Part shown: one piece after another, positions 1 to 7,089 of the stretch | How the letters are laid out: every line of letters starts with the position of its first letter | Numbering within the stretch: position 1 is the stretch's first letter | Assembly (NCBI GenBank): GCA_016932895.1 | Contig: JAFGCA010000611.1 | Location: forward strand, 1 to 18,210 | DNA length: 18,210 bases | Direction of reading: 5' to 3' | Source: Sedimentisphaerales bacterium | Lineage (GTDB): Bacteria; Planctomycetota; Phycisphaerae; Sedimentisphaerales; SG8-4 | Position numbers and translations under genes: made by a program | The notes under the pieces: model-generated | The model's database searches: none | What the model saw: the letters and a program-made list of their open reading frames with translations, nothing else | What the model was told of the DNA's origin: nothing

Positions 1-4
1 AAAA

Positions 5-20
5 GGGGGGGGGGGGGGGG
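5..20. repeat. 16-G homopolymer at window start
   Basis: Sixteen consecutive G residues preceded by four A. Such a run right at the edge of a sequence is typical of a sequencing or assembly artefact at a contig end (for example poly-G from two-colour chemistry). That origin is inference; a genuine homopolymer cannot be excluded. Confidence 0.8.
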
Positions 21-83
21 AAGACAAAGCCAATCTGTGGCGGCGAGAGACAGGGGATTGGAGATTGGGGCGGCGGGACCGCA

Positions 84-104
84 GAATGCCAAACGAAGCC
101 AATT
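84..104 (+). repeat. 21-bp direct repeat, copy 1
   Basis: Identical 21-bp word to positions 173-193, start-to-start distance 89 bases. The core contains GCCAAACGAAGCCAATT. A shorter relative (AAAGCCAAT) lies at 26-34. Both full copies are followed by G/C-rich GGCGG-like sequence. GGGATTGG-type words (54-68 and 124-136) recur between copies, so the region looks like a decayed tandem array with a unit of about 70-90 bp. Confidence 0.7.
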
Positions 105-172
105 CGGCGGGACGGGCACGATTCGGGATTGGGGATTCGCAGTCGCGGGGGCGTGAAAATGCCGGAGAAGCG

Positions 173-193
173 GAATGCCAAACGAAGCCAATT
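173..193 (+). repeat. 21-bp direct repeat, copy 2
   Basis: Second exact copy of the 21-bp word found at 84-104. Downstream similarity to copy 1 fades after about 10 bases. Confidence 0.7.
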
Positions 194-213
194 TGCGGCC
201 GGGCAGAAACTCC

Positions 214-294
214 CACGGAGGCACCGAGAACGCCCGAATAGATGTAACTCCAATTGCCGAAAGGGGTTAGATGTCATGCTCTGCGGTCTCCGTG
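214..294. repeat. Imperfect inverted repeat (CACGGAG...CTCCGTG)
   Basis: The left arm (214-228) reads CACGGAGGCACCGAG. The right arm (279-294) is, on the opposite strand, CACGGAGACCGCAGAG. The arms match over CACGGAG and then imperfectly, separated by about 50 bases. It may be a remnant of a small interspersed palindromic element or a large stem-loop. Nothing in it resembles a known ncRNA. Confidence 0.4.
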
Positions 295-329
295 ACTCTG
301 TGGTGGACTACGCGGCCGGTGGAATGTGT

Positions 330-357
330 TTGCGTTTTGCCGGGTGTTCGGTATACA
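330..357 (+). promoter_or_regulatory. Possible sigma70-type promoter of flavodoxin gene
   Basis: TTGCGT (330-335), a 16-base spacer, then TATACA (352-357). The -10 box is imperfect. It would give a leader of about 80 bases before the ATG at 446. Position and orientation fit, but the match is modest. Confidence 0.35.
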
Positions 358-445
358 TGAAGTCAGGTATCAATGGGATGATGGCACCCCAGGTCGTACA
401 TTGCGGCTCGCGCCGCGAAGGCCGAACGCTGGAAAGGAGTGAAGC

Positions 446-922
446 ATGGCCAAGGGAATCGTGGTCTACCATTCGCGCAGCGGCAGCACCGAGCAGATGG
501 CCGAGATCATCGCGCGGGCGATGAACGAGGCGGGTCTGAGCACCGAGTGCAAGCCGGTGAACAAGGTTCAGGCCGACGACCTGCCGGGCTATGACGCGGT
601 TGTGATCGGCTCGCCCTGCTATTACGGGCAGATGGCCGCCCCGATCAAGCAACTGATCGACGATCTGGTCAACCGGCACGGGCAGCTCAACGGCAAGGTC
701 GGGGCCGCTTTTTCCAGCTCCGCCAACGTCGGCGGTGGCAGCGAAACGACCGTTATCGGCATCCTGGAGGCGATGTTGATCGCCGGGATGGTGGTCCAGG
801 GGGACCCGCAGGGGGCTCATTACGGCCCGCTGTCGATCGGGCGGCCGGACGAGAAGGTCCAGCAGCAATGCGAGCGACGCGGCCAGCGCATCGCCGAACT
901 CACCGCCAGGCTCTTTCCGTAG
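446..922 (+). CDS. Flavodoxin / WrbA-like flavoprotein
   Basis: A 158-residue single-domain flavodoxin-fold protein, probably a cytoplasmic FMN-binding electron carrier or quinone reductase of the NAD(P)H:quinone oxidoreductase/flavodoxin superfamily. The N-terminus runs from a first beta strand (GIVVYHS, residues 4-10) into the phosphate-binding loop SRSGSTEQMAE (residues 10-20). This is the flavodoxin T/S-x-T/S-G-x-T type FMN loop. The middle strand and loop VVIGSPCYYGQM (about 51-62) and the SSSANVGGG segment (about 90-98) are the usual WrbA-like FMN-isoalloxazine contacts. The start is set by AAGGAG at 434-439, six bases before the ATG. A terminator follows directly, so it is probably monocistronic. 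The redox partner cannot be told from sequence. The family call is firm and the exact enzyme is not. Confidence 0.9.
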   Translation: MAKGIVVYHSRSGSTEQMAEIIARAMNEAGLSTECKPVNKVQADDLPGYDAVVIGSPCYYGQMAAPIKQLIDDLVNRHGQLNGKVGAAFSSSANVGGGSETTVIGILEAMLIAGMVVQGDPQGAHYGPLSIGRPDEKVQQQCERRGQRIAELTARLFP

Positions 923-934
923 CCGGTCCGAGCC

Positions 935-954
935 AAACGCGATACGCGTTTTTT
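935..954 (+). terminator. Intrinsic terminator after flavodoxin gene
   Basis: Perfect 7-bp stem AAACGCG / CGCGTTT around an ATA loop, ending in a run of six T (949-954). It lies 13 bases past the flavodoxin stop codon: a classic rho-independent terminator, if a short one. Confidence 0.75.
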
Positions 955-976
955 GCGGCAAAAGGCCCATTTTTCT

Positions 977-1005
977 TTGACAAAGGATTGTCCGACCAGT
1001 ACGTT
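977..1005 (+). promoter_or_regulatory. Sigma70-type promoter of hc1-like gene
   Basis: A consensus -35 box TTGACA (977-982), a 17-base spacer and a weak -10 box TACGTT (1000-1005). It lies between the preceding terminator and the small histone-like gene, with a predicted leader of about 33 bases. The perfect -35 box and exact spacing support it; the -10 box keeps only T-A-x-x-x-T. Confidence 0.55.
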
Positions 1006-1044
1006 TTGTGCAGTTTCAACCCAGATTCAGGGAGGATTACGTAG

Positions 1045-1218
1045 ATGCAAGAGTACGAAGATCTGAAAACGTTGGTCGCTGAAATCGAAGCGGACGTCAA
1101 CAAAGCCGAGGGTGGCAACAAGGCGGCGGGCACGCGGGTGCGCAAGCAGATGCAGGATATCAAGCAAGCCGCTCAGAACGTCCGCAACCGGATTCTCGAA
1201 ATCAGATCAACCGAATAG
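1045..1218 (+). CDS. Histone H1-like Hc1-type nucleoid protein
   Basis: A 57-residue basic protein. It begins MQEYEDLKTLVAEIEADVNK and contains AEGGNKAAGTRVRKQMQDIK, followed by QAAQNVRNRILEIRSTE. The G-N-K-A-A-x-x-R-V-R core matches the N-terminal domain of the chlamydial histone H1-like protein Hc1 family, also found as short stand-alone proteins in Bacteroidota and PVC-group bacteria. These are thought to bind DNA and compact the nucleoid. The lysine-rich C-terminal tail of chlamydial Hc1 is absent, so this is the short single-domain form. The start is decided by GGAGG at 1031-1035, nine bases before the ATG. It has its own promoter (977-1005). It is predicted to be almost wholly alpha-helical. 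DNA binding is inferred from the family. Confidence 0.85.
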   Translation: MQEYEDLKTLVAEIEADVNKAEGGNKAAGTRVRKQMQDIKQAAQNVRNRILEIRSTE

Positions 1219-1364
1219 GCGGAGAATACGCCCATCCGCCGACCCTTTGTGCTCCGTGCGGTTCTGCGTTCGAGGTGAACCGTTCCGTCCGGGCCTTATG
1301 ATCTATTGGCGTGCCGAAAGCGTCGTCGCATCGGGCACCCGCCAGTGCCGTACTGAGGTTTTTC

Positions 1365-1844
1365 ATGCCACCACCGCTGTTGTTTGACCTGTCCGAAATC
1401 AACCTGAATGCCCCGCCCGTGTTCGACAAGGAGGCGGTCTGCAAGGTGAACCCGCAGCGGTACGAGATGCAGCACCTCGACGGGATTCTCTGGTACGACC
1501 TCGAGAAGGCGTCGATCCTGGGTTATAAAGACATTACGGATCGGGAGTTTTGGGTTCGGGGGCACATTCCGGGCCGGCCCCTGATGCCGGGCGTCATCCA
1601 GATCGAGGCGGCGGCACAATTGCTGAGCTTCTTCGTCAAGCAGATCTACCAGGAAGAGGGATTCGTCGGTTTCGGTGGCATCGACAAGGCCAAGTTCCGC
1701 TCGGTCATCGAGCCGGGCAACCGCCTCTATCTACTCGGACACATCACCCAGGCCCGTCGCGGCCGGAAGTACGCCTGCGACGTGCAGGGCGTGGTGTCCG
1801 GGACGCTGGTCTTCGAAGCCAGCATTTCCGGCATGCGCGTCTGA
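1365..1844 (+). CDS. FabZ/FabA-like hotdog-fold dehydratase
   Basis: A 159-residue hotdog-fold protein of the 3-hydroxyacyl-[acyl-carrier-protein] dehydratase family, which removes water from 3-hydroxyacyl-ACP in type II fatty-acid synthesis. The signature GHIPGRPLMPGVIQIEAAAQ (residues 66-85) carries the catalytic His67. Glu81, 14 residues later, has the same spacing as in FabZ. Length is close to FabZ (about 145-170). The start is placed at the ATG at 1365, with TGAGG at 1354-1358; an in-frame GTG at 1311 would add 18 unlike residues. No other fatty-acid genes are nearby, so it could serve a specialised acyl-ACP pathway or act as a non-canonical dehydratase. The upstream gap (1219-1364) shows only a weak 6-bp hairpin (1218-1240) and no clear promoter. 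Confidence 0.85.
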   Translation: MPPPLLFDLSEINLNAPPVFDKEAVCKVNPQRYEMQHLDGILWYDLEKASILGYKDITDREFWVRGHIPGRPLMPGVIQIEAAAQLLSFFVKQIYQEEGFVGFGGIDKAKFRSVIEPGNRLYLLGHITQARRGRKYACDVQGVVSGTLVFEASISGMRV

Positions 1845-1889
1845 GCGACACGGCAACGGGGCCAGCGGCGGGCGGCCCAGTTGCGTCAC

Positions 1890-1907
1890 GCCCTCGCCGG
1901 CGAGGGC
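1890..1907. other. Perfect 18-bp palindrome between convergent genes
   Basis: GCCCTCGCCGGCGAGGGC is a perfect 18-bp palindrome in the 96-base gap between two converging genes. It could fold as a transcript hairpin on either strand and slow both polymerases, or be a protein-binding site. No T-run follows on either side, so I do not call it an intrinsic terminator. Confidence 0.45.
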
Positions 1908-1940
1908 GCCGTTACGGCATGTAGCGGCAATAGTTACAAG

Positions 1941-3008
1941 TTATAACAATTCCACTGTATCCATTTTCGTGTGGACCGGGCTCGCCTTGACCAGCTCAAT
2001 GTTGTTCTCCTTGAACTGCCGCACGATCTCCAGGTTGATCCGCGTCCGCGTTCCCAGATTGGAGGCGTCGGGCTTGACCCAATACAGCAGCATGATGTCC
2101 CGCGAATACTCGGTGATGGCGAAGAAGCCCGAGACCACCTTTTCGCGCGTATCCGGGTCGGCATCGGCAATCCCCTTGAGAATCTCCATGGCCCGCACGA
2201 TTTGCTCGTCGTCCATGTCCGGGGTCAAACGGTAGACGGAGAAGACCTGCCGGCCGTTTTCGGTTTCGACGTTGACCACGTCATCCCTTGTGATCAACTG
2301 ATTCGGGATCGTGACGATTCGTCCTTCATAGCGGGTCCGGATTCTCGTACTTCGCAGACCTACGGCCGTGACGACACCGTCATAGTCGCGGACCTGGATC
2401 CGGTCGCCCACCTTGAAGGGCTTGTCGAGAAAGATGGCGATACTGCCGAAGAAGTTCCCCACCGTATCCTGGGCCGCCAGGGCAAACGCCAGGCCGCCGA
2501 TCCCGAGCCCCCCCAGGATCGCGAAGACGTTGTACCCGGCGTTGTGCACGGCCATGATCAGGGCAATCGTCCAAACCGAGATCTTGATGCCCTTGCTGAT
2601 GATGGGAACCAGGAGGTCGTCGAGCTCGCTCTCGGTCTTCTCGGCAAAGGGGATGAGGTACTCCTTGATCAGTGAGTCAAACACCCGCGTGATGAGCCAT
2701 GCCCCGTTAAGGATCAAGAGCGCCTCGATGATGTTGCCGACGACTTTCGCGGCCGCGTCCGTCATGCTCAGTACGCTTACGCCGTACCAGATGCCGAGGA
2801 CAACGACCGCGAAGATGATCGGCTCCTCCAGCATATCGACGAGGATGTCGTCCAGTCGCGTTCGCGTCTTCGCGGCCATCCGCTTGACCGTCTTGCCGAT
2901 CAGCCAGTACAGGGTTTTCCCCACCACCAGCGAGGTGACGATAATCAGAGCCGCGTGGAGCCAGTCAAAGATGTTGTTACCAAAATGTAGTTCTTTGTAC
3001 CAAAGCAC
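1941..3008 (-). CDS. MscS-family small-conductance mechanosensitive channel
   Basis: A 355-residue inner-membrane protein of the MscS family, which opens under membrane tension to release solutes during hypo-osmotic shock. N-terminal membrane segments lie at about residues 17-38, 64-82, 93-107 and 141-156. The pore-lining TM3 region ILGGLGIGGLAFALAAQDTV (about 164-183) has the Gly/Ala-rich packing typical of MscS and runs into GNFFGSIAIFLDKPFKVGD, the conserved start of the beta domain. VGLRSTRIRTRYEGRIVTIP (about 216-235) is the usual MscS middle domain with the fixed PN motif just after it. The start is a GTG at 3008 without a good Shine-Dalgarno site, only 3 bases after the secretin stop, so translation is probably coupled. 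Length is typical of the mid-sized YbdG/YnaI-like members. Confidence 0.92.
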   Translation of the reverse strand: MLWYKELHFGNNIFDWLHAALIIVTSLVVGKTLYWLIGKTVKRMAAKTRTRLDDILVDMLEEPIIFAVVVLGIWYGVSVLSMTDAAAKVVGNIIEALLILNGAWLITRVFDSLIKEYLIPFAEKTESELDDLLVPIISKGIKISVWTIALIMAVHNAGYNVFAILGGLGIGGLAFALAAQDTVGNFFGSIAIFLDKPFKVGDRIQVRDYDGVVTAVGLRSTRIRTRYEGRIVTIPNQLITRDDVVNVETENGRQVFSVYRLTPDMDDEQIVRAMEILKGIADADPDTREKVVSGFFAITEYSRDIMLLYWVKPDASNLGTRTRINLEIVRQFKENNIELVKASPVHTKMDTVELL

Positions 3009-3011
3009 GGT

Positions 3012-5879
3012 CTATTGATTCTCTCCGACGGAATTCTCTTCGAGGCGGCCGGACTCCAGCAGGATGCTGATGTCCGGGCGCCGGAGCCTCTGGTCCAGCT
3101 CTTTCAATTGCTCCTCGATCTCGGCCAGTGCGGCGGCATAGTAGTGCTCGGTGTGGAAGAAGAACCGCGCGGTGTCGGCATCGATCACGTGGATCTGGTC
3201 GGGCTTAAGCTCGGGCATGAGCAGCACTTTGCCGACGCTGAAGTTTCGCAGCCGCATCTGACTGTCTCCGCCGTTGAGCACCGCGATTCTCTTGAGCACG
3301 AGCGCCCGCCGCAGGCGGAGAACGTCGTCCTCGTTCTGAATCAAGATGGTATGGTGCTCCTGCCCGTCGGGGGTGGGCTGGTTCAATTCCCACAGCTTGG
3401 TCCCCCAGGCGTCGCGATCCGGACAATCTACCATACTGATCTCGGGAATCGGCTCGCTGCCCAGGCGTCCCTCTTCCAGCGAATCGCGGTCGTAGTGGTA
3501 CGTGATCGCTAGAGCCTGGTCGCCGAAATCCTTCATGGTATCTTCCCCGTCGTTCTTCAGAAGCCCTTCGAGGAACTTCACGTTGTAGCCGCCGACCTGC
3601 TGGCTCTTGAAGTAAATGATGCGCGAGTCCTTGACGATGTCAGCGGTATTGAGGCGTTTGATCACCTCGTAAATCATGCGCGTGACAAAGATCGACTCGC
3701 CCGGCACGCTGTCGCGGACGAACGAACGGAACGGCTCCTGCTGTCCGAGTCGGAAGTTCTTCGTCGCCGCCTCTCGGGCCATGTCTCGATAGGTAGCGAT
3801 CCGCCGGTTCTGCAGCAGGAACGTCAGATCGAAAACGTCCTCGGCGCGAATGCGGTAGGAATCGCGGAACAGCTTGTTGCCGAAGTTGTCGAAGGCGTCC
3901 TCGTCCTTCGGTAGCGACCGTCGCAGGTGCTCGTCACTGGGCAGAACGTGAGGCGTAAGGACGATAATCACTTCCCGCTTCTCGTTATCCCGCTGCTCCG
4001 CCCGAAAGAACATGCCGACCAACGGCAGGTCGCCCAGCAAGGGAACCTTGTCCATCGTCAGCGTGTTCTCTTTCGAGACCAGACCCCCGATGATCAGCGG
4101 CGTGTTGTTCGGGATCCGCCCGTACGTTTGCACGCGACGCGTCGATACCGTAGGGGCCTCCGCCAGAACGGTCTTGCCATCGACATCTTTGAGTTGCAGA
4201 TCGGCATTCGGGACCCTGGCCGACACAATCGTGTCGATGAGCATGCTGACTTCTGCGCCGCTCTCGTTGATCCGTGGGCGGATATTCAACAGGATTCCTA
4301 CCGGCAGATATTCGAAGCTGAAGCTAATCTTGCCCCCGAAGTTGCCCTGCAGACTGCTCGCGATCGGGATGTCTCTTCCCACACGGATCGTGGACTGGCG
4401 GTTGTTAAGCGTCAGAACACTGGGTCGAGAAAGAACCTCCGCCTTACCGGTACGAATCAGAGCACGGATCAGGACGTTCCAATCCCAGTTCATTTTGGCC
4501 TCGAAGAGATCACTGAGGTTCGAGGTTTCCAGAATGTCAAGGCGCAGTGTGTCCCCCTCGTCCCCCTCGGTCCCCACCTTCTCGGAGCCGGCGGTCAGAC
4601 CGATACCAAGCGGATTATCTACCAAGTCCCACTCGACCCCCAGATCTCTGAGACCCGTCTCACTGATCTCCAGAACCATGGCATCGATAAAGATCTGCCG
4701 GGCCGGACGATCGATGAGGTCGTCCAGGATGCGACGTACCTCGCTGAACTGCTCGGCGTGAGCGGGATGGAACAACACCAGCAGTTGGTTCGTCGGCGAG
4801 GCAATCGCATTGTCGGTCATCTCTGCGGCCACACCGGGCGTGAGCGAAAGCTTGCTTCCCGTAGTCTGTGTTTTGGCGCCGACCAAGCCGGTGTATTCCT
4901 TCTTGGGGTCTTCGATATTCACCACATAGGGCAGCTTGGAGAAATCCACTTGCGGGGGCAGTTCCGTGGGCTTGCTCATGGTCGTTACGCCCATGCCCTT
5001 CAACATCCCCAGGGCCGCCTCGGCGTCGACGTAGCTCAGTTGAATGAGCTTGGCCTCCAGGTCGCGGATGGTCAAGCCGGTACGCATCTTGTTCAGTTCC
5101 GCGATGGTCTTGGTGATCTCCGGCTCGATGCGCGCGAGATCGGGGTTGGCCGACAACGTTCCATCCTTACCGACAATGACGCCGATGATCCATGCCTGCG
5201 GCGGCTGGGAGACGTAGTGCCGGTATCCAAAGCGCAGGACATGGGTGCCGCCCTCTCCAGGCCGGGCGAGGGTCCGACCACCGATAATTGCCGAGGGCGG
5301 CGTCGGCAGCGCATCGGCCACCGCCGACGACGCGGCGCCATACCCTAATTCGGTCTCCAGGACCAGCGCGACGTGGTCGGCGATTTCGGTGAGTTCCATT
5401 ACGCTGAGCTTGGGCAGAGCGATCAGGGCGGTGGACTCGGGCGGCACGGCTTTCGCCGCGGTCATGTTCACCGCCTCGGCCACGCCGATTCTCGCCGGCG
5501 CGGCCGTCTCGGCACCAGCGGCGGATTCCGCAGGCGCGAGAGCTTGGGCGTCCGACGGCGTTTGCAGATCCATGGCATCGACCGCGTCGGAGAACTCCTT
5601 CAACTTCAGGGGATCGTCGTCGTCGATGATCTCACCGTTGGCCACCTGCGGTTCTTCGAGCGTCACGGTCTTCTCGCTCTTGGTTTTCGACGCACAACCG
5701 GCAAGGAGCATCAGGCACAACGCCAGGATCCCCGCGATCCAGGGCGGTGACACCCCGACGGCCCGGCGCAAAATCGCACGTACCGGCGCCGACAAAAGAA
5801 CGCTCCCAACCGAACCGTTGCTTGCCCCCATCGACACGCGTGTCACTTCGCAAGTCCTGGCCGTCTGATCGTGCGTCAT
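3012..5879 (-). CDS. Secretin-family outer-membrane lipoprotein, long C-terminal extension
   Basis: A 955-residue protein with a C-terminal-half secretin domain (GspD/PilQ family), the multimeric outer-membrane pore of type II/III secretion and type IV pilus systems. The N-terminus has a hydrophobic stretch ending in a lipobox LLAGC (Cys62), so a lipoprotein is likely. An acidic, Ala-rich linker follows. An N-type ring-building region (LLVLFHPAHAEQFSEVRRIL, about 366-385) precedes IFIDAMVLEISETGLRDLGV (about 396-415), the normal entry into the secretin domain. VPLLGDLPLVGMFF (about 612-625) is the diagnostic secretin motif, closing at VIIVLTPHVLP. About 300 further residues follow with a possible final coiled coil; I do not recognise them. 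The start is the ATG at 5879, with GAGGAT six bases upstream; a TTG six codons earlier is less likely. The mscS-like gene follows directly. No ATPase or pilin genes are near. Confidence 0.88.
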   Translation of the reverse strand: MTHDQTARTCEVTRVSMGASNGSVGSVLLSAPVRAILRRAVGVSPPWIAGILALCLMLLAGCASKTKSEKTVTLEEPQVANGEIIDDDDPLKLKEFSDAVDAMDLQTPSDAQALAPAESAAGAETAAPARIGVAEAVNMTAAKAVPPESTALIALPKLSVMELTEIADHVALVLETELGYGAASSAVADALPTPPSAIIGGRTLARPGEGGTHVLRFGYRHYVSQPPQAWIIGVIVGKDGTLSANPDLARIEPEITKTIAELNKMRTGLTIRDLEAKLIQLSYVDAEAALGMLKGMGVTTMSKPTELPPQVDFSKLPYVVNIEDPKKEYTGLVGAKTQTTGSKLSLTPGVAAEMTDNAIASPTNQLLVLFHPAHAEQFSEVRRILDDLIDRPARQIFIDAMVLEISETGLRDLGVEWDLVDNPLGIGLTAGSEKVGTEGDEGDTLRLDILETSNLSDLFEAKMNWDWNVLIRALIRTGKAEVLSRPSVLTLNNRQSTIRVGRDIPIASSLQGNFGGKISFSFEYLPVGILLNIRPRINESGAEVSMLIDTIVSARVPNADLQLKDVDGKTVLAEAPTVSTRRVQTYGRIPNNTPLIIGGLVSKENTLTMDKVPLLGDLPLVGMFFRAEQRDNEKREVIIVLTPHVLPSDEHLRRSLPKDEDAFDNFGNKLFRDSYRIRAEDVFDLTFLLQNRRIATYRDMAREAATKNFRLGQQEPFRSFVRDSVPGESIFVTRMIYEVIKRLNTADIVKDSRIIYFKSQQVGGYNVKFLEGLLKNDGEDTMKDFGDQALAITYHYDRDSLEEGRLGSEPIPEISMVDCPDRDAWGTKLWELNQPTPDGQEHHTILIQNEDDVLRLRRALVLKRIAVLNGGDSQMRLRNFSVGKVLLMPELKPDQIHVIDADTARFFFHTEHYYAAALAEIEEQLKELDQRLRRPDISILLESGRLEENSVGENQ

Positions 5880-6003
5880 TCTTCTATCCTCAATCAAGAC
5901 AAAACGATTGACTGCGTTTAGCCGTTCTGCGTATCATCACAGAACTTTTTCATCGCGACCACAACCGAATCAAGCCACATTCTGTTTCCAGAAGCAAACA
6001 CAG

Positions 6004-6032
6004 ACTATATCGCGACAGAGCATATACATCAA
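6004..6032 (-). promoter_or_regulatory. Sigma70-type promoter of secretin-mscS operon
   Basis: Read on the minus strand: TTGATG (6027-6032), a 17-base spacer, TATAGT (6004-6009). Predicted transcription would begin near 5997 and leave a leader of about 118 bases. It is divergent from, and about 46 bases away from, the plus-strand promoter at 6078-6106. Confidence 0.6.
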
Positions 6033-6077
6033 CAGAAAATGGTGGCAAACCTGAATTGAGGGAGCCGGGCAAAAGTG

Positions 6078-6106
6078 TTTACAAGTGCGACATCCGCCGG
6101 TATTAT
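6078..6106 (+). promoter_or_regulatory. Sigma70-type promoter of YjiK-like lipoprotein gene
   Basis: TTTACA (6078-6083), a 17-base spacer, TATTAT (6101-6106): each box one base off consensus. GCCGG (6096-6100) and CCGGC (6111-6115) form a 5-bp inverted repeat bracketing the -10 box, which could be an operator half-site pair. The leader to the start codon is about 95 bases. Confidence 0.6.
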
Positions 6107-6206
6107 CGTGCCGGCACAGCGTATGCTGTCTTTTCGTTGAATATCCGGCGTTCGGCTCAATCGCCATGCCGGGATTTTCCCAATGTTGTTGAAGGAGATG
6201 ACACAA

Positions 6207-7052
6207 GTGCTCGTATGCAAGAAATTGGCGGCATTGATCATAATTTTGTCGGCCCTGTTCTTGACCGGCTGCGGCCGGACCGCCGGCCCCCGGCAAGTCC
6301 TTGACACCATCGTGTTTCCCAACGAGTGGGTTGGCAACATAGACAAGATCGAGTTCAACGAACCGTCCGGGATCTGCTGGCACGCGCAGCGAGGAACGCT
6401 TTTTGTCGTGGGCGACGAGGGCGATCTCTGTGAAATCACGACCGAGGGGACGCTCGTCAAACAAAGACACCTGCGGGACGCGGCTGATTTTGAGGGAATC
6501 ACCTATGATCCCTCCACCGGTCTGCTGTATCTTGCCATTGAGGAAGCCGAAGCGATCCTTGAGGTTCATCCGGAAACATTCGAGCTCCTGCGCGAGTTCT
6601 CGGTTCCGCGAACATTCGCAGGAAAAACGCTCCTGGCAGCCGGCGGCGAGGGACTGGAAGGGATCACGTTCATCCCGGATGCAAAACACAAAGAGGGCGG
6701 CGTATTCTACGTGGGCAACCAGGCCTTCACCCTTTCCAATCCGGAAGACATTTCCGCCGTGTTCCGCCTTGAACTGCCGCTGCGCACGCAGACGGGCCCG
6801 GTGCGAATCACCGGATACTTCGAGCCGGGCATCATCGATGTGTCGGGCTTGAACCACGACGCAACGACGGACCGCATTCTCGTGGTAAGCGACGCCACCA
6901 ACACGATGCTCGAGTATACGCGCGACGAGAGGCTCCTGAACGTCTGGGCGTTTCCCGGAGACAACCAGGAGGGGGTCACCGTCGACGACGAAGGCTTCAT
7001 CTACATCGCTCAGGACACCGGCGGCATCATCAAGCTCAAATGGCTTCGGTGA
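6207..7052 (+). CDS. SdiA-regulated (YjiK-like) beta-propeller lipoprotein
   Basis: A 281-residue lipoprotein of the SdiA-regulated/YjiK family, whose members fold as extracytoplasmic beta-propellers of unknown biochemical function. A short signal peptide ends in the lipobox LFLTGC (lipid-bearing Cys22). Propeller-type repeats follow: EPSGICWHAQRGTLFVVGDE, then DFEGITYDPSTGLLYLAIEE, GLEGITFIPDA, VSGLNHDATTDRILVVSDAT and QEGVTVDDEGFIYIAQDTGG. Each has the strand-turn-strand pattern of a blade; E-G-I-T/V and D-x-x-T-G-x-L/I-Y recur. The start is set at the GTG at 6207 because AAGGAG (6192-6197) lies nine bases before it. An ATG at 6183 (eight codons earlier) has no such site, and the ATG at 6198 directly abuts it. 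Its own promoter lies at 6078-6106. It converges on the channel gene with a 37-base gap and no obvious terminator. Confidence 0.85.
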   Translation: MLVCKKLAALIIILSALFLTGCGRTAGPRQVLDTIVFPNEWVGNIDKIEFNEPSGICWHAQRGTLFVVGDEGDLCEITTEGTLVKQRHLRDAADFEGITYDPSTGLLYLAIEEAEAILEVHPETFELLREFSVPRTFAGKTLLAAGGEGLEGITFIPDAKHKEGGVFYVGNQAFTLSNPEDISAVFRLELPLRTQTGPVRITGYFEPGIIDVSGLNHDATTDRILVVSDATNTMLEYTRDERLLNVWAFPGDNQEGVTVDDEGFIYIAQDTGGIIKLKWLR

Positions 7053-7089
7053 GGACAACTCCGTCGGCACGCGTCGGTCGTCCGGCGCC

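Larger units (their letters stand above)
1..445. other. Gene-free left end with degenerate repeats
   Basis: I see no supportable gene here. Open frames that cross the stretch start without a convincing ribosome binding site and run on as out-of-frame shadows of the flavodoxin gene. The stretch holds a G homopolymer at the extreme left, two copies of a 21-bp direct repeat inside a looser repeated pattern (about 23-193), an imperfect inverted repeat (214-294) and a possible promoter for the flavodoxin gene (330-357). Confidence 0.6.

Noticed and set aside
129..524. 131-codon plus-strand open frame overlapping the flavodoxin start
   Set aside because: Arg/Ser-rich translation, no ribosome binding site, no family resemblance, and it runs out of frame through the well-supported flavodoxin gene.
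1218..1240. GGCGGA...TCCGCC hairpin after the hc1-like gene as a terminator
   Set aside because: Only a 6-bp stem with an 11-base loop and no proper T-run; too weak to list as a terminator.
1890..1907. Palindrome as a bidirectional intrinsic terminator
   Set aside because: The stem is perfect but no T-run follows on either strand, so only the palindrome is reported.
3927..5348. 473-codon plus-strand open frame opposite the secretin
   Set aside because: Low-complexity Arg/Gln/Gly composition and complete overlap with the secretin frame, whose motifs are unmistakable.
7053..7089. Terminator between the convergent YjiK-like and channel genes
   Set aside because: The 37-base gap holds only short repeated CGTCGG words and no stable stem with a T-run.
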